Source: Niabella yanshanensis | GTDB lineage: Bacteria > Bacteroidota > Bacteroidia > Chitinophagales > Chitinophagaceae | Assembly: GCF_034424215.1 (NCBI RefSeq) | Contig: NZ_CP139960.1 | Location: 4,712,001 to 4,776,000 of the forward strand | Length of the DNA stretch: 64,000 nt | Direction: 5' to 3' | In this document: positions 53,947-62,914 of the stretch, one piece after another | How the letters are laid out: each line of letters begins with the position of its first letter | How positions within the stretch are numbered: position 1 is the stretch's first letter | The notes under the pieces: model-generated | What the model was told of the DNA's origin: nothing | Databases searched by the model: none | The model's input: only the letters and a program-made list of their open reading frames with translations | Program-made: the position numbers and the translations under genes

Positions 53947-54849
53947 ATGAATTTTTGGGGTATTGACCTGGGAGGAACTAAAATAGAATGTGCTGTATTG
54001 GATGCTGGCAGTTTATCTGTTATCGAACGGCAGCGGATACCAACAGAGGCAGACAGGGGATATGATCATATTCTTTCACAGATAAAAAAACTGATCGCGC
54101 AGGTTTCTCAGAAAATTGGTGAGTTCCCGACAAAAATAGGCCTGGCAACACCGGGAGTATTAGAGCCCGAATCGCAAACTATGAAGAATTGCAACACTAC
54201 CTGTATGAACGGACAGCGCATGCAGGAGGACCTGGAGCAGCTATTGAAAATTCGGGTAAGGTTAGCCAACGATGCCAACTGTTTTGCACTGGCAGAGGCA
54301 TTGATGGGCGCTGGTAAAGATTATCCCGACGCTGAAGTGGTATGGGGAATTATTATGGGCACCGGCGTTGGCGGCGGTTTGGTTGTAAATCAAAAAATCA
54401 TTAATGGACATCATGGTATTGGTGGTGAATGGGGGCATAATATATTGGAAGACGGCGGAGAACTTTGTTACTGCAGTAAACAAGGCTGCGTAGAAACGGT
54501 TATATCAGGACCTGCATTGGAGCGTGCCTACGAAAAGCTGGCTGGTACTCCGTTGAAACTGAATGTGATCATCGAAAGGCATTTATCTTCTTCGGATATA
54601 CATGCAAGTGAAGTGGTAGAAAGGCTATTGGAGAATTATGGAAAAGCACTATCCTCCGTAATCAATATTATTGATCCCTCGCTTATTGTTATTGGCGGGG
54701 GTGTGGGCAATATAGATTTATTGTATACCGAAGGATATGAGCGCATAAAAAAGTATATTTTTAACAGCGGGCAACTCACAACACCTATATGCAAGCCTGT
54801 ATTGGGCGATAGCGCCGGTGTGTTTGGCGCCGCTTTACTCTGGAACTAA
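53947..54849 (+). CDS. ROK-family sugar kinase
   Basis: 300 aa, cytoplasmic. The phosphate-binding loop is GIDLGGTKIE at the N-terminus. The catalytic Asp109 is in LANDANCF. GTGVGGGLVVN and GIGGEWGHN (Glu161, His164) follow, then the ROK zinc motif CYCSKQGCVE and a late IVIGGGVGN. Family members phosphorylate glucose, fructose, mannose or N-acetyl amino sugars. Located 29 bp after a GH92 and 29 bp before a GH125 gene, it most likely phosphorylates mannose released from the mannan, or fructose after isomerisation. Sugar specificity is inferred from context. Confidence 0.93.
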   Translation: MNFWGIDLGGTKIECAVLDAGSLSVIERQRIPTEADRGYDHILSQIKKLIAQVSQKIGEFPTKIGLATPGVLEPESQTMKNCNTTCMNGQRMQEDLEQLLKIRVRLANDANCFALAEALMGAGKDYPDAEVVWGIIMGTGVGGGLVVNQKIINGHHGIGGEWGHNILEDGGELCYCSKQGCVETVISGPALERAYEKLAGTPLKLNVIIERHLSSSDIHASEVVERLLENYGKALSSVINIIDPSLIVIGGGVGNIDLLYTEGYERIKKYIFNSGQLTTPICKPVLGDSAGVFGAALLWN

Positions 54850-54878
54850 TTACTATAATAACCGATAAAAAGATCGAT

Positions 54879-56300
54879 ATGAATCGCAAAACTTTTCTTC
54901 AAAATACAAGTGTGTTGGGTGCAGGTCTGGCATTCAATAAGTTTTCTTTTGCCAAAACCACACAAAGCTTTCCCGAAGTACGCTGGTCCGTTTCTAAAAG
55001 ACATTTTAAAAGTGAGGTGATAGAGAATGCGATTAAAGCATTTCAGTCTAAAGTACCTAATAAAGAACTGGGGTGGTTGTTTAACAACTGTTTCCCCAAT
55101 ACCTTAGATACCACCGTGTTTTATAGTGAAAAAAATGGTAAACCCGATACGTACGTGATTACGGGAGATATAGATGCTATGTGGTTAAGGGATAGCTCGG
55201 CACAGGTGTTCCCTTATCTTCAATTTACGAAACAGGATAAAAATCTGCAAAAATTAATTGCCGGCGTTATCAATAAGCAAGTGGAGTTTATTCTGAAAGA
55301 TCCTTATGCAAATGCTTTTTATAACGACGAAAACAAAATAAGTAAATGGAAAGAATCTGATATTACAGACATGAAACCTGGTGTGCATGAAAGAAAGTGG
55401 GAGATCGATTCTTTATGTTACCCGATAAGATTAGCCTATCATTACTGGAGGGCTACAGGTGATACCTCTCCATTCGGGAACGATTGGAAAGGCTCTTTGA
55501 TTTTAACACTAAGAACTTTTAGGGAGCAGCAGCGAAAAGGAGGTTTAGGTCCTTATAAATTTCAGCGGAAAACAGAATTTGCGACCGACGGTGTGCCTAT
55601 GAATGGGTATGGTTATCCGGCGAAGCCCAATGGCTTGATCTGTTCAATGTTCAGGCCAAGTGATGATGCCACCGTATACTCATATCTTATTCCGTCTAAT
55701 TTCTTCGCTGTAACCAGCTTAAAACAGGCATCTGAAATGGCCAATGCTATTAGTAAAGATGCTGCGTTGGCAAATGATCTTTTAACATTAGCGGAAGAAG
55801 TAGAATTAGCGCTTAAAAAGTATGCAACTACGACGCATCCTGCTTTTGGAAAGATTTATGCTTTCGAAGTAAACGGATTCGGCAGCTATAACCTGATGGA
55901 CGATGCCAACGTTCCCAGTCTATTGGCAATGCCTTACCTGGGCGGCGTCACGGCCTCTGACCCGGTATATAAGAATACACGCAACTATGTATGGTCTCCT
56001 GAAAACCCATTCTTCTTTAAAGGTACGCAAGCCGAGGGCATTGGCGGGCCGCATGTGGGACTGGATATGGTATGGCCAATGAGCATTATTATGAAAGCGC
56101 TTACCTCTAAGGACGATAAAGAAATTAAATGGAGTATTGATACATTGAAAAAAACACATGGGGGAACCGGATTTATGCATGAGTCCTTTCATAAAGATGA
56201 TTCTAAAAAATTTACGCGCGAGTGGTTCGCCTGGGCGAACACCTTGTTTGGAGAATTGCTTTGGAAGACCTTTAAGGAAAAGCCACATTTGCTGGCGTAA
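54879..56300 (+). CDS. GH125 exo-alpha-1,6-mannosidase
   Basis: 473 aa. The N-terminus MNRKTFLQNTSVLGAGLAF looks like a signal peptide of Tat-like form but with RK in place of RR. The GH125 hallmark GDIDAMWLRDSSAQ is at residues 96-109. Further blocks are KWEIDSLCYPIRLAYHYW, GLICSMFRPSDDATVYSYLIPSN, NLMDDANVPSLLAMPYLG and the late GTGFMHESFHKDD with the conserved Glu. Family members are inverting exo-alpha-1,6-mannosidases. It would finish off the alpha-1,6-mannan oligosaccharides made by GH76. It lies 29 bp after the ROK kinase; the next GH92 begins 198 bp later, perhaps from its own promoter. Confidence 0.96.
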   Translation: MNRKTFLQNTSVLGAGLAFNKFSFAKTTQSFPEVRWSVSKRHFKSEVIENAIKAFQSKVPNKELGWLFNNCFPNTLDTTVFYSEKNGKPDTYVITGDIDAMWLRDSSAQVFPYLQFTKQDKNLQKLIAGVINKQVEFILKDPYANAFYNDENKISKWKESDITDMKPGVHERKWEIDSLCYPIRLAYHYWRATGDTSPFGNDWKGSLILTLRTFREQQRKGGLGPYKFQRKTEFATDGVPMNGYGYPAKPNGLICSMFRPSDDATVYSYLIPSNFFAVTSLKQASEMANAISKDAALANDLLTLAEEVELALKKYATTTHPAFGKIYAFEVNGFGSYNLMDDANVPSLLAMPYLGGVTASDPVYKNTRNYVWSPENPFFFKGTQAEGIGGPHVGLDMVWPMSIIMKALTSKDDKEIKWSIDTLKKTHGGTGFMHESFHKDDSKKFTREWFAWANTLFGELLWKTFKEKPHLLA

Positions 56301-56373
56301 AGGTATACAGTGCTTTAGCCTTTGCTAGTTCATGCCTTGCAACTGCACACTGAGTGAGTTTTAGACCTCAATG

Positions 56374-56381
56374 TATCTTTG
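56374..56381 (+). promoter_or_regulatory. Candidate -7 element before the third GH92 gene
   Basis: TATCTTTG matches TAnnTTTG exactly, 117 bp upstream of the GH92 start. A -33 TTTG at normal distance is not obvious, so the call is weak. Confidence 0.35.
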
Positions 56382-56498
56382 AGTTGACATCGTTTATACA
56401 GGATGCTATATGATCCGCAATTGAAAGGAGCGACGCAATACCGATGCTCTGTGTTTTTTGCCGGCATCATCAAATAGGCACCTATTAAAATGTAAAAA

Positions 56499-58772
56499 AT
56501 GAATCGCATTAAAAAACTTGTTGTTGTTTTTGTTTTAATTGCTACGTCTGCCCGGGCACAGCAACCGATCAATTATGTGAATCCTCTGATGGGGACACTC
56601 TCTAAATTCGAACTTTCCAACGGCAACACCTACCCGGCCATCGGTATGCCCTGGGGTATGAACCTGTGGACGCCGCAGACCGGTCGTATGGGAGACGGAT
56701 GGGCTTATAAATACCAGGACGATAAAATAACCGGTTTTAAACAAACGCACCAACCATCTCCCTGGATGAATGATTATGGCTATTTCGCTATTATGCCGGC
56801 TACAGGGAAAATGCGTTTTAAGGAGCAGGACCGGGCTAGTTGGTTTTCTCATAAAGCAGAAGTAGCGCAGCCGCATTATTACAAAGTATACCTGGCCGAT
56901 GCCGATATTACTACAGAGATCGCTCCTACAGAACGGGCCGCGCGCTTTCGTTTTACTTTTCCGCAAACGGATAGCGCCTACATAATCGTAGATGCCATAG
57001 ACCGGGGCTCTTATGTGAAGATCATCCCCTCAGAAAATAAGATCATTGGTTATAGCACCCGCAATAGCGGTAGTGTGCCGGAAAACTTCAAAAACTATTT
57101 TGTTATTCAGTTCGATAAGAAATTTGACTATAAAGCAACCTGGGATGAGGATAAATTTTCTGATAAAGAAGAAATGAAAAGTAAGCATGCGGGGGCTGTT
57201 ATAGGTTTTAAAGGATTGAATCGGGGTGATGTGGTGAATGCGAAAATTGCATCATCCTTTATCAGCTTCGAGCAGGCTGAGTTAAATCTGAAGTCAGAAA
57301 TTGGCAGCAAAGATTTTGATGCCATCAAGGCAAATGGAGCAAAGGAGTGGAACAATGTGCTCGGGCGTGTGAAGGTTTCAGGAGGTACAGAAGAACAAAT
57401 GCGCACCTTCTACTCCTGCCTCTACAGGATGGTATTTTTCCCTTTAAAAATGTACGAAAAAGATGCAGCCGGTAAGATCGTGCATTATAGCCCATACACC
57501 GGTAAAGCCGAGCAGGGTTATAAATTTGCCGGCACCGGTTTCTGGGATACTTTCAGGGCTTTATACCCTTTCCTTCACCTGGTGTATCCTTCCATTGCAA
57601 AAGAAATGCAGCAGGGCCTGATCAGCGATTTTAAAGAAGGGGGCTGGTTGCCCGAATGGTCGTCACCCGGATACCGGGCTGTAATGGTGGGTAATAATTC
57701 TGCGTCCGTGGTCTCAGAGGCTTATTTGAAGGGGCTGCGTGGCTACGATGCAGAGACCTTGTGGCAGGCTTTAGTGCATGGTGCCAATAATGAAGGCCCG
57801 CAGGCTACGGGGAGAAGAGGTGTGGAGTATTATAATCGCCTGGGCTATGTGCCCAATAATGTTAAGATAAGCGAGAATGTAGCTCGTTCATTAGAGTATG
57901 CTTATGATGATTATGCCATTTATGCTTTTGGCAAGGCATTGGGTAAGCCGGCAGTAGAAACCGATGTTTATAAAAAGCGCGCAATGAATTATAAGAAATT
58001 GTTCGATCCGCAAACATTACTGATGCGTCCCAAAAATGAAGACGGTAGTTTTCATGCGCCTTTCAATCCTTACTCCTGGGGCGGCGCTTTTACCGAGGGT
58101 AATAGCTGGCATTACTCCTGGAGTGTGTTCCAGGACATAGAAGGCTTAAAGCAATTGATGGGCGGTGATAAAATGTTTGTGCGCATGCTGGATTCCGTAT
58201 TTATTATGCCGCCGGACTTCGGCGATTACTCTTATTATGGTTCTGTTATTCATGAAATGAGAGAAATGCAGATCACCAATATGGGACAATATGCACATGG
58301 AAACCAACCAATCCAGCATATGACCTATTTATATAACTATGCAGGCCAACCCTGGAAGTCGCAATATTGGATAAGGGAAGTGATGGACAAATTATATAAT
58401 TCTTCCGCTGACGGATATTGTGGCGATGAGGACAATGGACAAACTTCAGCCTGGTATGTATTCTCCGCATTAGGATTTTACCCTGTTACGCCTGCCAGTA
58501 CGCAATATGTTCTAGGAACGCCATTATTTAAAAAAGCTGAAGTGACCTTTGAAAATGGGAAGAAACTCGTGATTAATGCATCGCAAAACAGTGCCACCAA
58601 CAGATATGTACAGTCGGTTTCCCTTAACGGAAAAGCCAGTTCCAAAAACTACCTGGACCATTTTGACTTGTTAAAAGGTGGTACTATCAATATGGGCATG
58701 AGCGCACAACCCAATAAAACACGAGGTGTGACCACCGCCGATTATCCTTTTTCTATGAGCACATCTGATTGA
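56499..58772 (+). CDS. GH92 alpha-mannosidase, copy 3
   Basis: 757 aa with signal peptide MNRIKKLVVVFVLIATSARAQ. It follows copy 1 closely in every block: YVNPLMGTLSKFELSNGNTYP, WGMNLWTPQTGRMGDGW, TGFKQTHQPSPWMNDYGYF, GFWDTFRALYP, FTEGNSWHYSWSVFQD, IHEMREM with Glu586 and Glu589, NMGQYAHGNQPIQH and GDEDNGQ with Asp643 and Asp645. It is therefore a complete exo-alpha-mannosidase, a paralogue of copy 1 and probably of related linkage specificity. Transcribed from the same strand as the GH125 operon. Its last 31 bp overlap the 3' end of the convergent nhaA gene. Confidence 0.95.
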   Translation: MNRIKKLVVVFVLIATSARAQQPINYVNPLMGTLSKFELSNGNTYPAIGMPWGMNLWTPQTGRMGDGWAYKYQDDKITGFKQTHQPSPWMNDYGYFAIMPATGKMRFKEQDRASWFSHKAEVAQPHYYKVYLADADITTEIAPTERAARFRFTFPQTDSAYIIVDAIDRGSYVKIIPSENKIIGYSTRNSGSVPENFKNYFVIQFDKKFDYKATWDEDKFSDKEEMKSKHAGAVIGFKGLNRGDVVNAKIASSFISFEQAELNLKSEIGSKDFDAIKANGAKEWNNVLGRVKVSGGTEEQMRTFYSCLYRMVFFPLKMYEKDAAGKIVHYSPYTGKAEQGYKFAGTGFWDTFRALYPFLHLVYPSIAKEMQQGLISDFKEGGWLPEWSSPGYRAVMVGNNSASVVSEAYLKGLRGYDAETLWQALVHGANNEGPQATGRRGVEYYNRLGYVPNNVKISENVARSLEYAYDDYAIYAFGKALGKPAVETDVYKKRAMNYKKLFDPQTLLMRPKNEDGSFHAPFNPYSWGGAFTEGNSWHYSWSVFQDIEGLKQLMGGDKMFVRMLDSVFIMPPDFGDYSYYGSVIHEMREMQITNMGQYAHGNQPIQHMTYLYNYAGQPWKSQYWIREVMDKLYNSSADGYCGDEDNGQTSAWYVFSALGFYPVTPASTQYVLGTPLFKKAEVTFENGKKLVINASQNSATNRYVQSVSLNGKASSKNYLDHFDLLKGGTINMGMSAQPNKTRGVTTADYPFSMSTSD

Positions 58773-59917
58773 TCAGGTGCTGCGCTTTTCTTGAGGAACA
58801 ATTGAAGCAACGTAAAACCAAGGGCGCCTGATACCAGTGAGGCGAGCAGGATAACCAGCTTGGTATTATTGATAATAGCCGGGTCGTCGAATGCCAGCAG
58901 CGCTATAAATATGGACATGGTAAATCCAATACCACCCAGGCATCCTGCACCAAGTATCAGTTTCCAGTTCAGGTCTGAGGGAAGCTGGCATATTTTAAAT
59001 TTCACAGCGAGAAAGGCTGATGCTAAAATGCCTAAGGGCTTGCCAATGATTAGCCCTAAGGCAATACCCTGGCTATACGGTTGTGTAGAAAGGCTTTCGA
59101 AATCGGGACTGATATAAATGGCGGTATTAGCCAGGGCAAAAATGGGCAGTATGATAAAAGCTACCGGCTTATGCAGGAAATCCTGCAAAATATAAGAGGT
59201 CGATTTTGTATCCCCTTTGCCAAATGGAATAGCAAAAGCCAGCAGTACGCCGGTTATGGTGGCGTGTACGCCCGAGTGCAACATAAACCACCACATAACG
59301 ATACCGCCAAGGATATAGGGAATGAGATTTCGAATCTTTAGTCTGTTAAACAATAGTAATAGACCCCAGGTACCCAATGCGATCAGCAGATTGGTCCATA
59401 AAATCCCTTTTGAATAGAAGAGGGCAATGACTAATATGGCTCCCAGATCATCAATGACAGCCAGTGCGGTTAAAAATACCTTAAGCGACAGCGGTACTCG
59501 TTTGCCAATAAGTGACAGCACAGCCAGCGCAAAAGCAATATCAGTAGCCATAGGGATGCCTGCGCCTGGCTGAGTAACGGTTCCGTAGTTGAAAAGAAGG
59601 TATACCCCCGCTGGCAGCAACATTCCACCTATAGCTCCAAATATCGGTAATAAAGCATTTTTGATATTACTAAGTTCCCCGATGTAAACTTCCCGTTCCA
59701 GCTCGAGGCCAATGAGTAAAAAGAAGATGGTCATCAATCCGTCATTGATCCAGTATTCAACCGACCCTTCTCCCAACCGGATCTCCCAGAAATGATGATA
59801 AGCGGGGCCAAAGGAAGAATTAGCTAATATAATAGAGGCTACTGTACATATGATTAGTACCAGCCCGCCGGATTTTTCGCTGTGAAAGAAATGATTGAAT
59901 AATCGGGTTAACCTCAT
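58742..59917 (-). CDS. nhaA: Na+/H+ antiporter NhaA
   Basis: The start is ATG 59917 (MRLTRLFNHFFHSEKSGGLVLI), giving 391 aa, the usual NhaA length; the frame stays open upstream through a GC-rich repeat and that extension is not real. NhaA landmarks: GLMTIFFLLIGLELERE, PAGVYLLFNYG, GIPMATDIAFALAVLSLIG with the unwound-helix Asp, ALAVIDDLGAILVIALFYS with the essential Asp pair, GVHATITGVLLAFAIP and GIGFTMSIFIALLAF. It exports sodium in exchange for two protons across the inner membrane. It is unrelated to the mannan genes and marks the end of the glycan region. Its 3' end overlaps GH92 by 31 bp. Confidence 0.96.
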   Translation of the reverse strand: MRLTRLFNHFFHSEKSGGLVLIICTVASIILANSSFGPAYHHFWEIRLGEGSVEYWINDGLMTIFFLLIGLELEREVYIGELSNIKNALLPIFGAIGGMLLPAGVYLLFNYGTVTQPGAGIPMATDIAFALAVLSLIGKRVPLSLKVFLTALAVIDDLGAILVIALFYSKGILWTNLLIALGTWGLLLLFNRLKIRNLIPYILGGIVMWWFMLHSGVHATITGVLLAFAIPFGKGDTKSTSYILQDFLHKPVAFIILPIFALANTAIYISPDFESLSTQPYSQGIALGLIIGKPLGILASAFLAVKFKICQLPSDLNWKLILGAGCLGGIGFTMSIFIALLAFDDPAIINNTKLVILLASLVSGALGFTLLQLFLKKSAAPDQSDVLIEKG

Positions 59918-60012
59918 GTATGTATTAATGCAAGTGAAAAGACAGCGCGAAAATAGGGTATTTACAACCGATAGGGGCAACCGCTGAACTGCGCTCTTCC
60001 GGAGACGGCTAT

Positions 60013-60046
60013 CCCCCGCGGGCGGGGGTGGCACGCCCACGGCGTG
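60013..60046. repeat. GC-rich double hairpin repeat
   Basis: Two palindromes stand side by side: CCCCCGC-GG-GCGGGGG (60013-60028) and CACGCC-CAC-GGCGTG (60032-60046), followed by GACGGGGGGA. The base composition stands out sharply from the AT-rich surroundings. It looks like a dispersed repeat inserted upstream of nhaA and next to a DUF559 remnant. Confidence 0.6.
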
Positions 60047-60090
60047 ACGGGGGGACCTTCCTATAGCGGAGCTCGACCCTCACGGATAGT

Positions 60091-60381
60091 TTACAAGTGG
60101 CAGGGGCTACTGTTCCCTGCCTGCTTGTCAATCCAGTTTTCAACAAAACCTTGCACCGCATTGATATGTTGAAGCACCTCCTCATCGGTAAACCGGATCA
60201 CTGTAAAGCCATGATTCTCCAGATCATTTGGCGCCTTTGATCTTTTGCTATAGCTTCTAGAGAGTGATGCGTGTTGCCATCTACCTCAATGATCAGCATT
60301 AGCTCCTTACATATAAAATCAGCAACATAATGTTCAATTTAGCATGCGGCGCAACAGGCAATGAAAGCCGAGGCGTATTTT
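60091..60381 (-). pseudogene. Frameshifted, truncated DUF559-family (endonuclease-like) remnant
   Basis: On the - strand, from about 60338, one frame reads IEHYVADFICKELMLIIEVDG and then NTHHSLEAIAKDQRR before hitting a stop. A second frame continues with NDLENHGFTVIRFTDEEVLQHI and GFVENWIDK to a stop at 60091. Joined, these are the conserved core of DUF559 proteins (ADFxC, IEVDG, RxxxLENxGFxVIRF, EVL). A short piece upstream in a third frame (GFHCLLRRML) fits the preceding family block. At least one frameshift and an in-frame stop at 60339 destroy it, and the N-terminus is missing. DUF559 resembles Vsr/restriction-type nucleases. It fills most of the 59918-60423 gap along with the GC-rich repeat. 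Confidence 0.75.
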
Positions 60382-60423
60382 CGCTTGGGCGGATCAGGAT
60401 GGAAGTTTTTGAGATGTTCGCTC

Positions 60424-61614
60424 TTACACCTTATACATCCGGTTAGCCGAGTTGATATATTCCAACGGGTCGAAAGTTTTATCAAAAGACTCCTGCAATT
60501 CTTTCATTTTTATTTCCAGGTCTTTCACCCTGGCGCCCAGTTGAGGGTCTGGCTTATATTTATCAAATAGCTCCTTATACTTTAGCAGATTCTGGCTGAT
60601 CCTGAAAGTGACCTGGCCAAAACGTTGTTTTAGCGATTGAACATCGTTCATTTGCACATAGGCTTTCTGACGCCAGTCTTTTGGATTTTTGGTTCTTTCT
60701 TCACTTACAAATTTAGCCGCCTCATCTCTCAACCTGGTAAGATATTGATATCTTTTTTCAGCATCGTTTTCCTTTGAAAAATTCGCCTGGAAGTCGGTAG
60801 GAGATGTTTTTATAATGGCCAGGTTTTCTTTTAACGATTTATCGTATTTGGCCTGCAGGTCCTGTAATTCCGCTGTGATCGACTCCCATTCATTTTCAAT
60901 GCGATCGTTATCATAATTGAACTGGCTGATCTTCATGGTGAGGGTTAACATTTGTTCACTTTGCTCTTTCAGCGCTTTTTCTTTTTTACCAATATTGTCG
61001 ATATAAGTGGTCATGCTGGAAAAGAGGGCAGAAGTAATAGGACCTGTTACCGGAGCGCCCTTCGTAAAATTACCTGCGAAGCTGAGCAGGTTGCTGGTTA
61101 CATTAAGTACCGGGCTTTCCGCCTTCTTATCTTTAACATACGCGGCATATTGGTTATACCATTTGGTGTAGCCGTCATAGTTCATGGGGTTGCCGGTTTC
61201 GCTAAGCGCATTAAAAAAAGACTTGGTAGAATTGAACAAGAGTAAGGGTTTTATTTCCCGGTCCATAGACACAAGATTCACCATTGCAGACTGATAGTTA
61301 GCCTGGAAAAGATTTAGCTCATTCTGTTCAATGGCTTTTTGTTTCTCCTCTACCGCCTGCACGCGTTGCTGTAATTTATCAGCTTTATCATTGGCATCAC
61401 GGGATTGTGAAATAGATTTATCAAGGCTGGACAAGCGTTGATCCAATTTGGTAACAGTAGAATCCAGCGTTTTATTCCGGCTGTCGAAATTATTCTGAAT
61501 ATCGTTCAAGACCTTGTCGCGAAGGTTCATTTCGCGCTTTATACTGTCTATTTGAGCAAAACAATTTGTTGTAAATAACACGAATAATGGCAAGAGTAGC
61601 TGTTTCATCTGCAT
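60424..61614 (-). CDS. Secreted coiled-coil protein of unknown function
   Basis: 396 aa with signal peptide MQMKQLLLPLFVLFTTNCFAQ; Met3 is an equally good start. I recognise no family. The mature protein is almost wholly alpha-helical: a heptad-rich coil at about residues 25-110 (LDQRLSSLDKSISQSRD, KLQQRVQAVEEKQKAIEQ), a middle segment with a Gly/Pro-rich stretch (FAGNFTKGAPVTGPITSALF, about 185-205), and further coils at about 215-275 and 355-390. There is no lipobox, no membrane helix and no enzyme motif. It is probably periplasmic and perhaps structural. Transcribed with the direction of the next two genes but separated from them by about 530 bp. Confidence 0.75.
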   Translation of the reverse strand: MQMKQLLLPLFVLFTTNCFAQIDSIKREMNLRDKVLNDIQNNFDSRNKTLDSTVTKLDQRLSSLDKSISQSRDANDKADKLQQRVQAVEEKQKAIEQNELNLFQANYQSAMVNLVSMDREIKPLLLFNSTKSFFNALSETGNPMNYDGYTKWYNQYAAYVKDKKAESPVLNVTSNLLSFAGNFTKGAPVTGPITSALFSSMTTYIDNIGKKEKALKEQSEQMLTLTMKISQFNYDNDRIENEWESITAELQDLQAKYDKSLKENLAIIKTSPTDFQANFSKENDAEKRYQYLTRLRDEAAKFVSEERTKNPKDWRQKAYVQMNDVQSLKQRFGQVTFRISQNLLKYKELFDKYKPDPQLGARVKDLEIKMKELQESFDKTFDPLEYINSANRMYKV

Positions 61615-62147
61615 ATCTTTAGTTTTTAATTTAGTTGCTCCGTCAAATATAGGCAGGAGCTACAAAATGCCCGATAATTACAAGGCATTTTACGAGAGCA
61701 TGCTTACAATAAGCAAATAATCCGCCAGTTTTTTAGGAATGGATTATAAATCTTTGATTGGTAGGTATATAAAAATCAAAAAAGGGGTCTAAAAATATTT
61801 GTTGAACCCTCCTGATAGGATTGGGACCACAGCGGATAATGGGATAGTCTTAGCCGTCATGGAATTGAACGGGGCAGGTTCTGCAGCTTGATATAAACGC
61901 GCTTTACAGGTCGACTGCGGCCTATATATTCTTTTTAGGCTTCTCCCAGCGGTCGATTGTTCAGGTGGGGCTGCCGGAGGTGCAGGCAAAAATGGAGAAA
62001 AACCGCACACCTGTTGTTTATCAAAAAAGCCGAAGAAATGATCTCCGGCCTGAGTGTATCAAATAGGTATAGCACCGGAAATTATGTTCTGCATCACTAA
62101 GAGAAGTCGGGGGTGTCTTGTATGCTGTGGGCACAAATGCTGCTGCA
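61615..62147. other. 533-bp gap with no recognisable gene
   Basis: The first 150 bp after the coiled-coil gene are AT-rich and probably hold its promoter on the - strand. The rest (about 61790-62147) is more balanced in composition and may be decayed coding sequence; a 73-codon frame at 61789-62010 shows no family features. I see no RNA gene, repeat or clear terminator. Confidence 0.4.
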
Positions 62148-62891
62148 TTAAAAGAATACGCTTAGCTTTAACTGCAGATTGTTGGTCTTTATTTTGCTTT
62201 TGCCATAAATGGTGGTGCTTTCCTGATCTACTTCAGTATACTCACTGTAGTTCATGTTGGTATTACCCGGCGCATAGTCCAGCGACAGGCCTATGATGCC
62301 CCGGCGTGCGGTAATACCCATATTAGGTTTAAAGCCAAATAACACATTATCGAGTATTTTTTCTTCTGAATCTTCTTCAATACCGTTTTCAAGTTGGAAG
62401 CTGTTGTTTCCAGTTTCGTAGCTATAGTTATAACCATGGGCATAAGCCATGAGCTGCAGCCTGGCATCAATAACAAGCTTTTCGATCGGGTTAAACGAAA
62501 TAGCCGGCCCCAGCTTGGTAGACAGGGAAGCTGCCAGCGGCTTGCTGGTAGCGCCCGGTTCTCCGGCCTGGCGCTCATATTCCTTCCACTTGCTAAGGGG
62601 GTTATAAGTAAGTGAGATCACCGTCCAGTCCAGCCCGTAGCCAATAAGGTCCCCGGATTCAGGTTTGTTAAAGTAATAGACCTTTCCCATTTCAAAAGCA
62701 AGGCCTGTTCCCGCTCCGTATTGCGAGGCGAGGATATTCTCTTTAGGCGACATAGCCGTGTTGATCTTACCCGGCAAGCTGTTAATGCCCAACCTCAGGT
62801 AGCCTCTTCTAAACGGGGAGCGTTCTGCTTTTTGTGCATGGGCTGATAGTATGCTTACGAGCATACCACAGCCCAAAATGATCCTTCTCAT
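62148..62891 (-). CDS. Outer-membrane beta-barrel protein, unassigned
   Basis: 247 aa with signal peptide MRRIILGCGMLVSILSAHAQ. The mature protein alternates polar and hydrophobic residues in strands such as RRGYLRLGINSL, GAGTGLAFEMGKVYYF, LIGYGLDWTVISLTY and IIGLSLDYAPG, and ends in a terminal strand LQLKLSVFF with a C-terminal Phe, as in 8-10-stranded outer-membrane barrels. I cannot name a family. It starts 23 bp after the upstream gene on the - strand, so the two are probably cotranscribed and may work together at the cell envelope. Confidence 0.75.
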   Translation of the reverse strand: MRRIILGCGMLVSILSAHAQKAERSPFRRGYLRLGINSLPGKINTAMSPKENILASQYGAGTGLAFEMGKVYYFNKPESGDLIGYGLDWTVISLTYNPLSKWKEYERQAGEPGATSKPLAASLSTKLGPAISFNPIEKLVIDARLQLMAYAHGYNYSYETGNNSFQLENGIEEDSEEKILDNVLFGFKPNMGITARRGIIGLSLDYAPGNTNMNYSEYTEVDQESTTIYGKSKIKTNNLQLKLSVFF

Positions 62892-62914
62892 TAGTAGTTT
62901 GTTTTAGCTGGTAA

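Noticed and set aside
59918-60040. N-terminal extension of the NhaA frame
   Set aside because: It is translated from the GC-rich repeat, and a normal NhaA start is present at 59917.
61789-62010. 73-codon open frame on the - strand in the gap after the coiled-coil gene
   Set aside because: Proline/alanine-rich start, no signal peptide, no family match and no operon link. Possible decayed sequence only.
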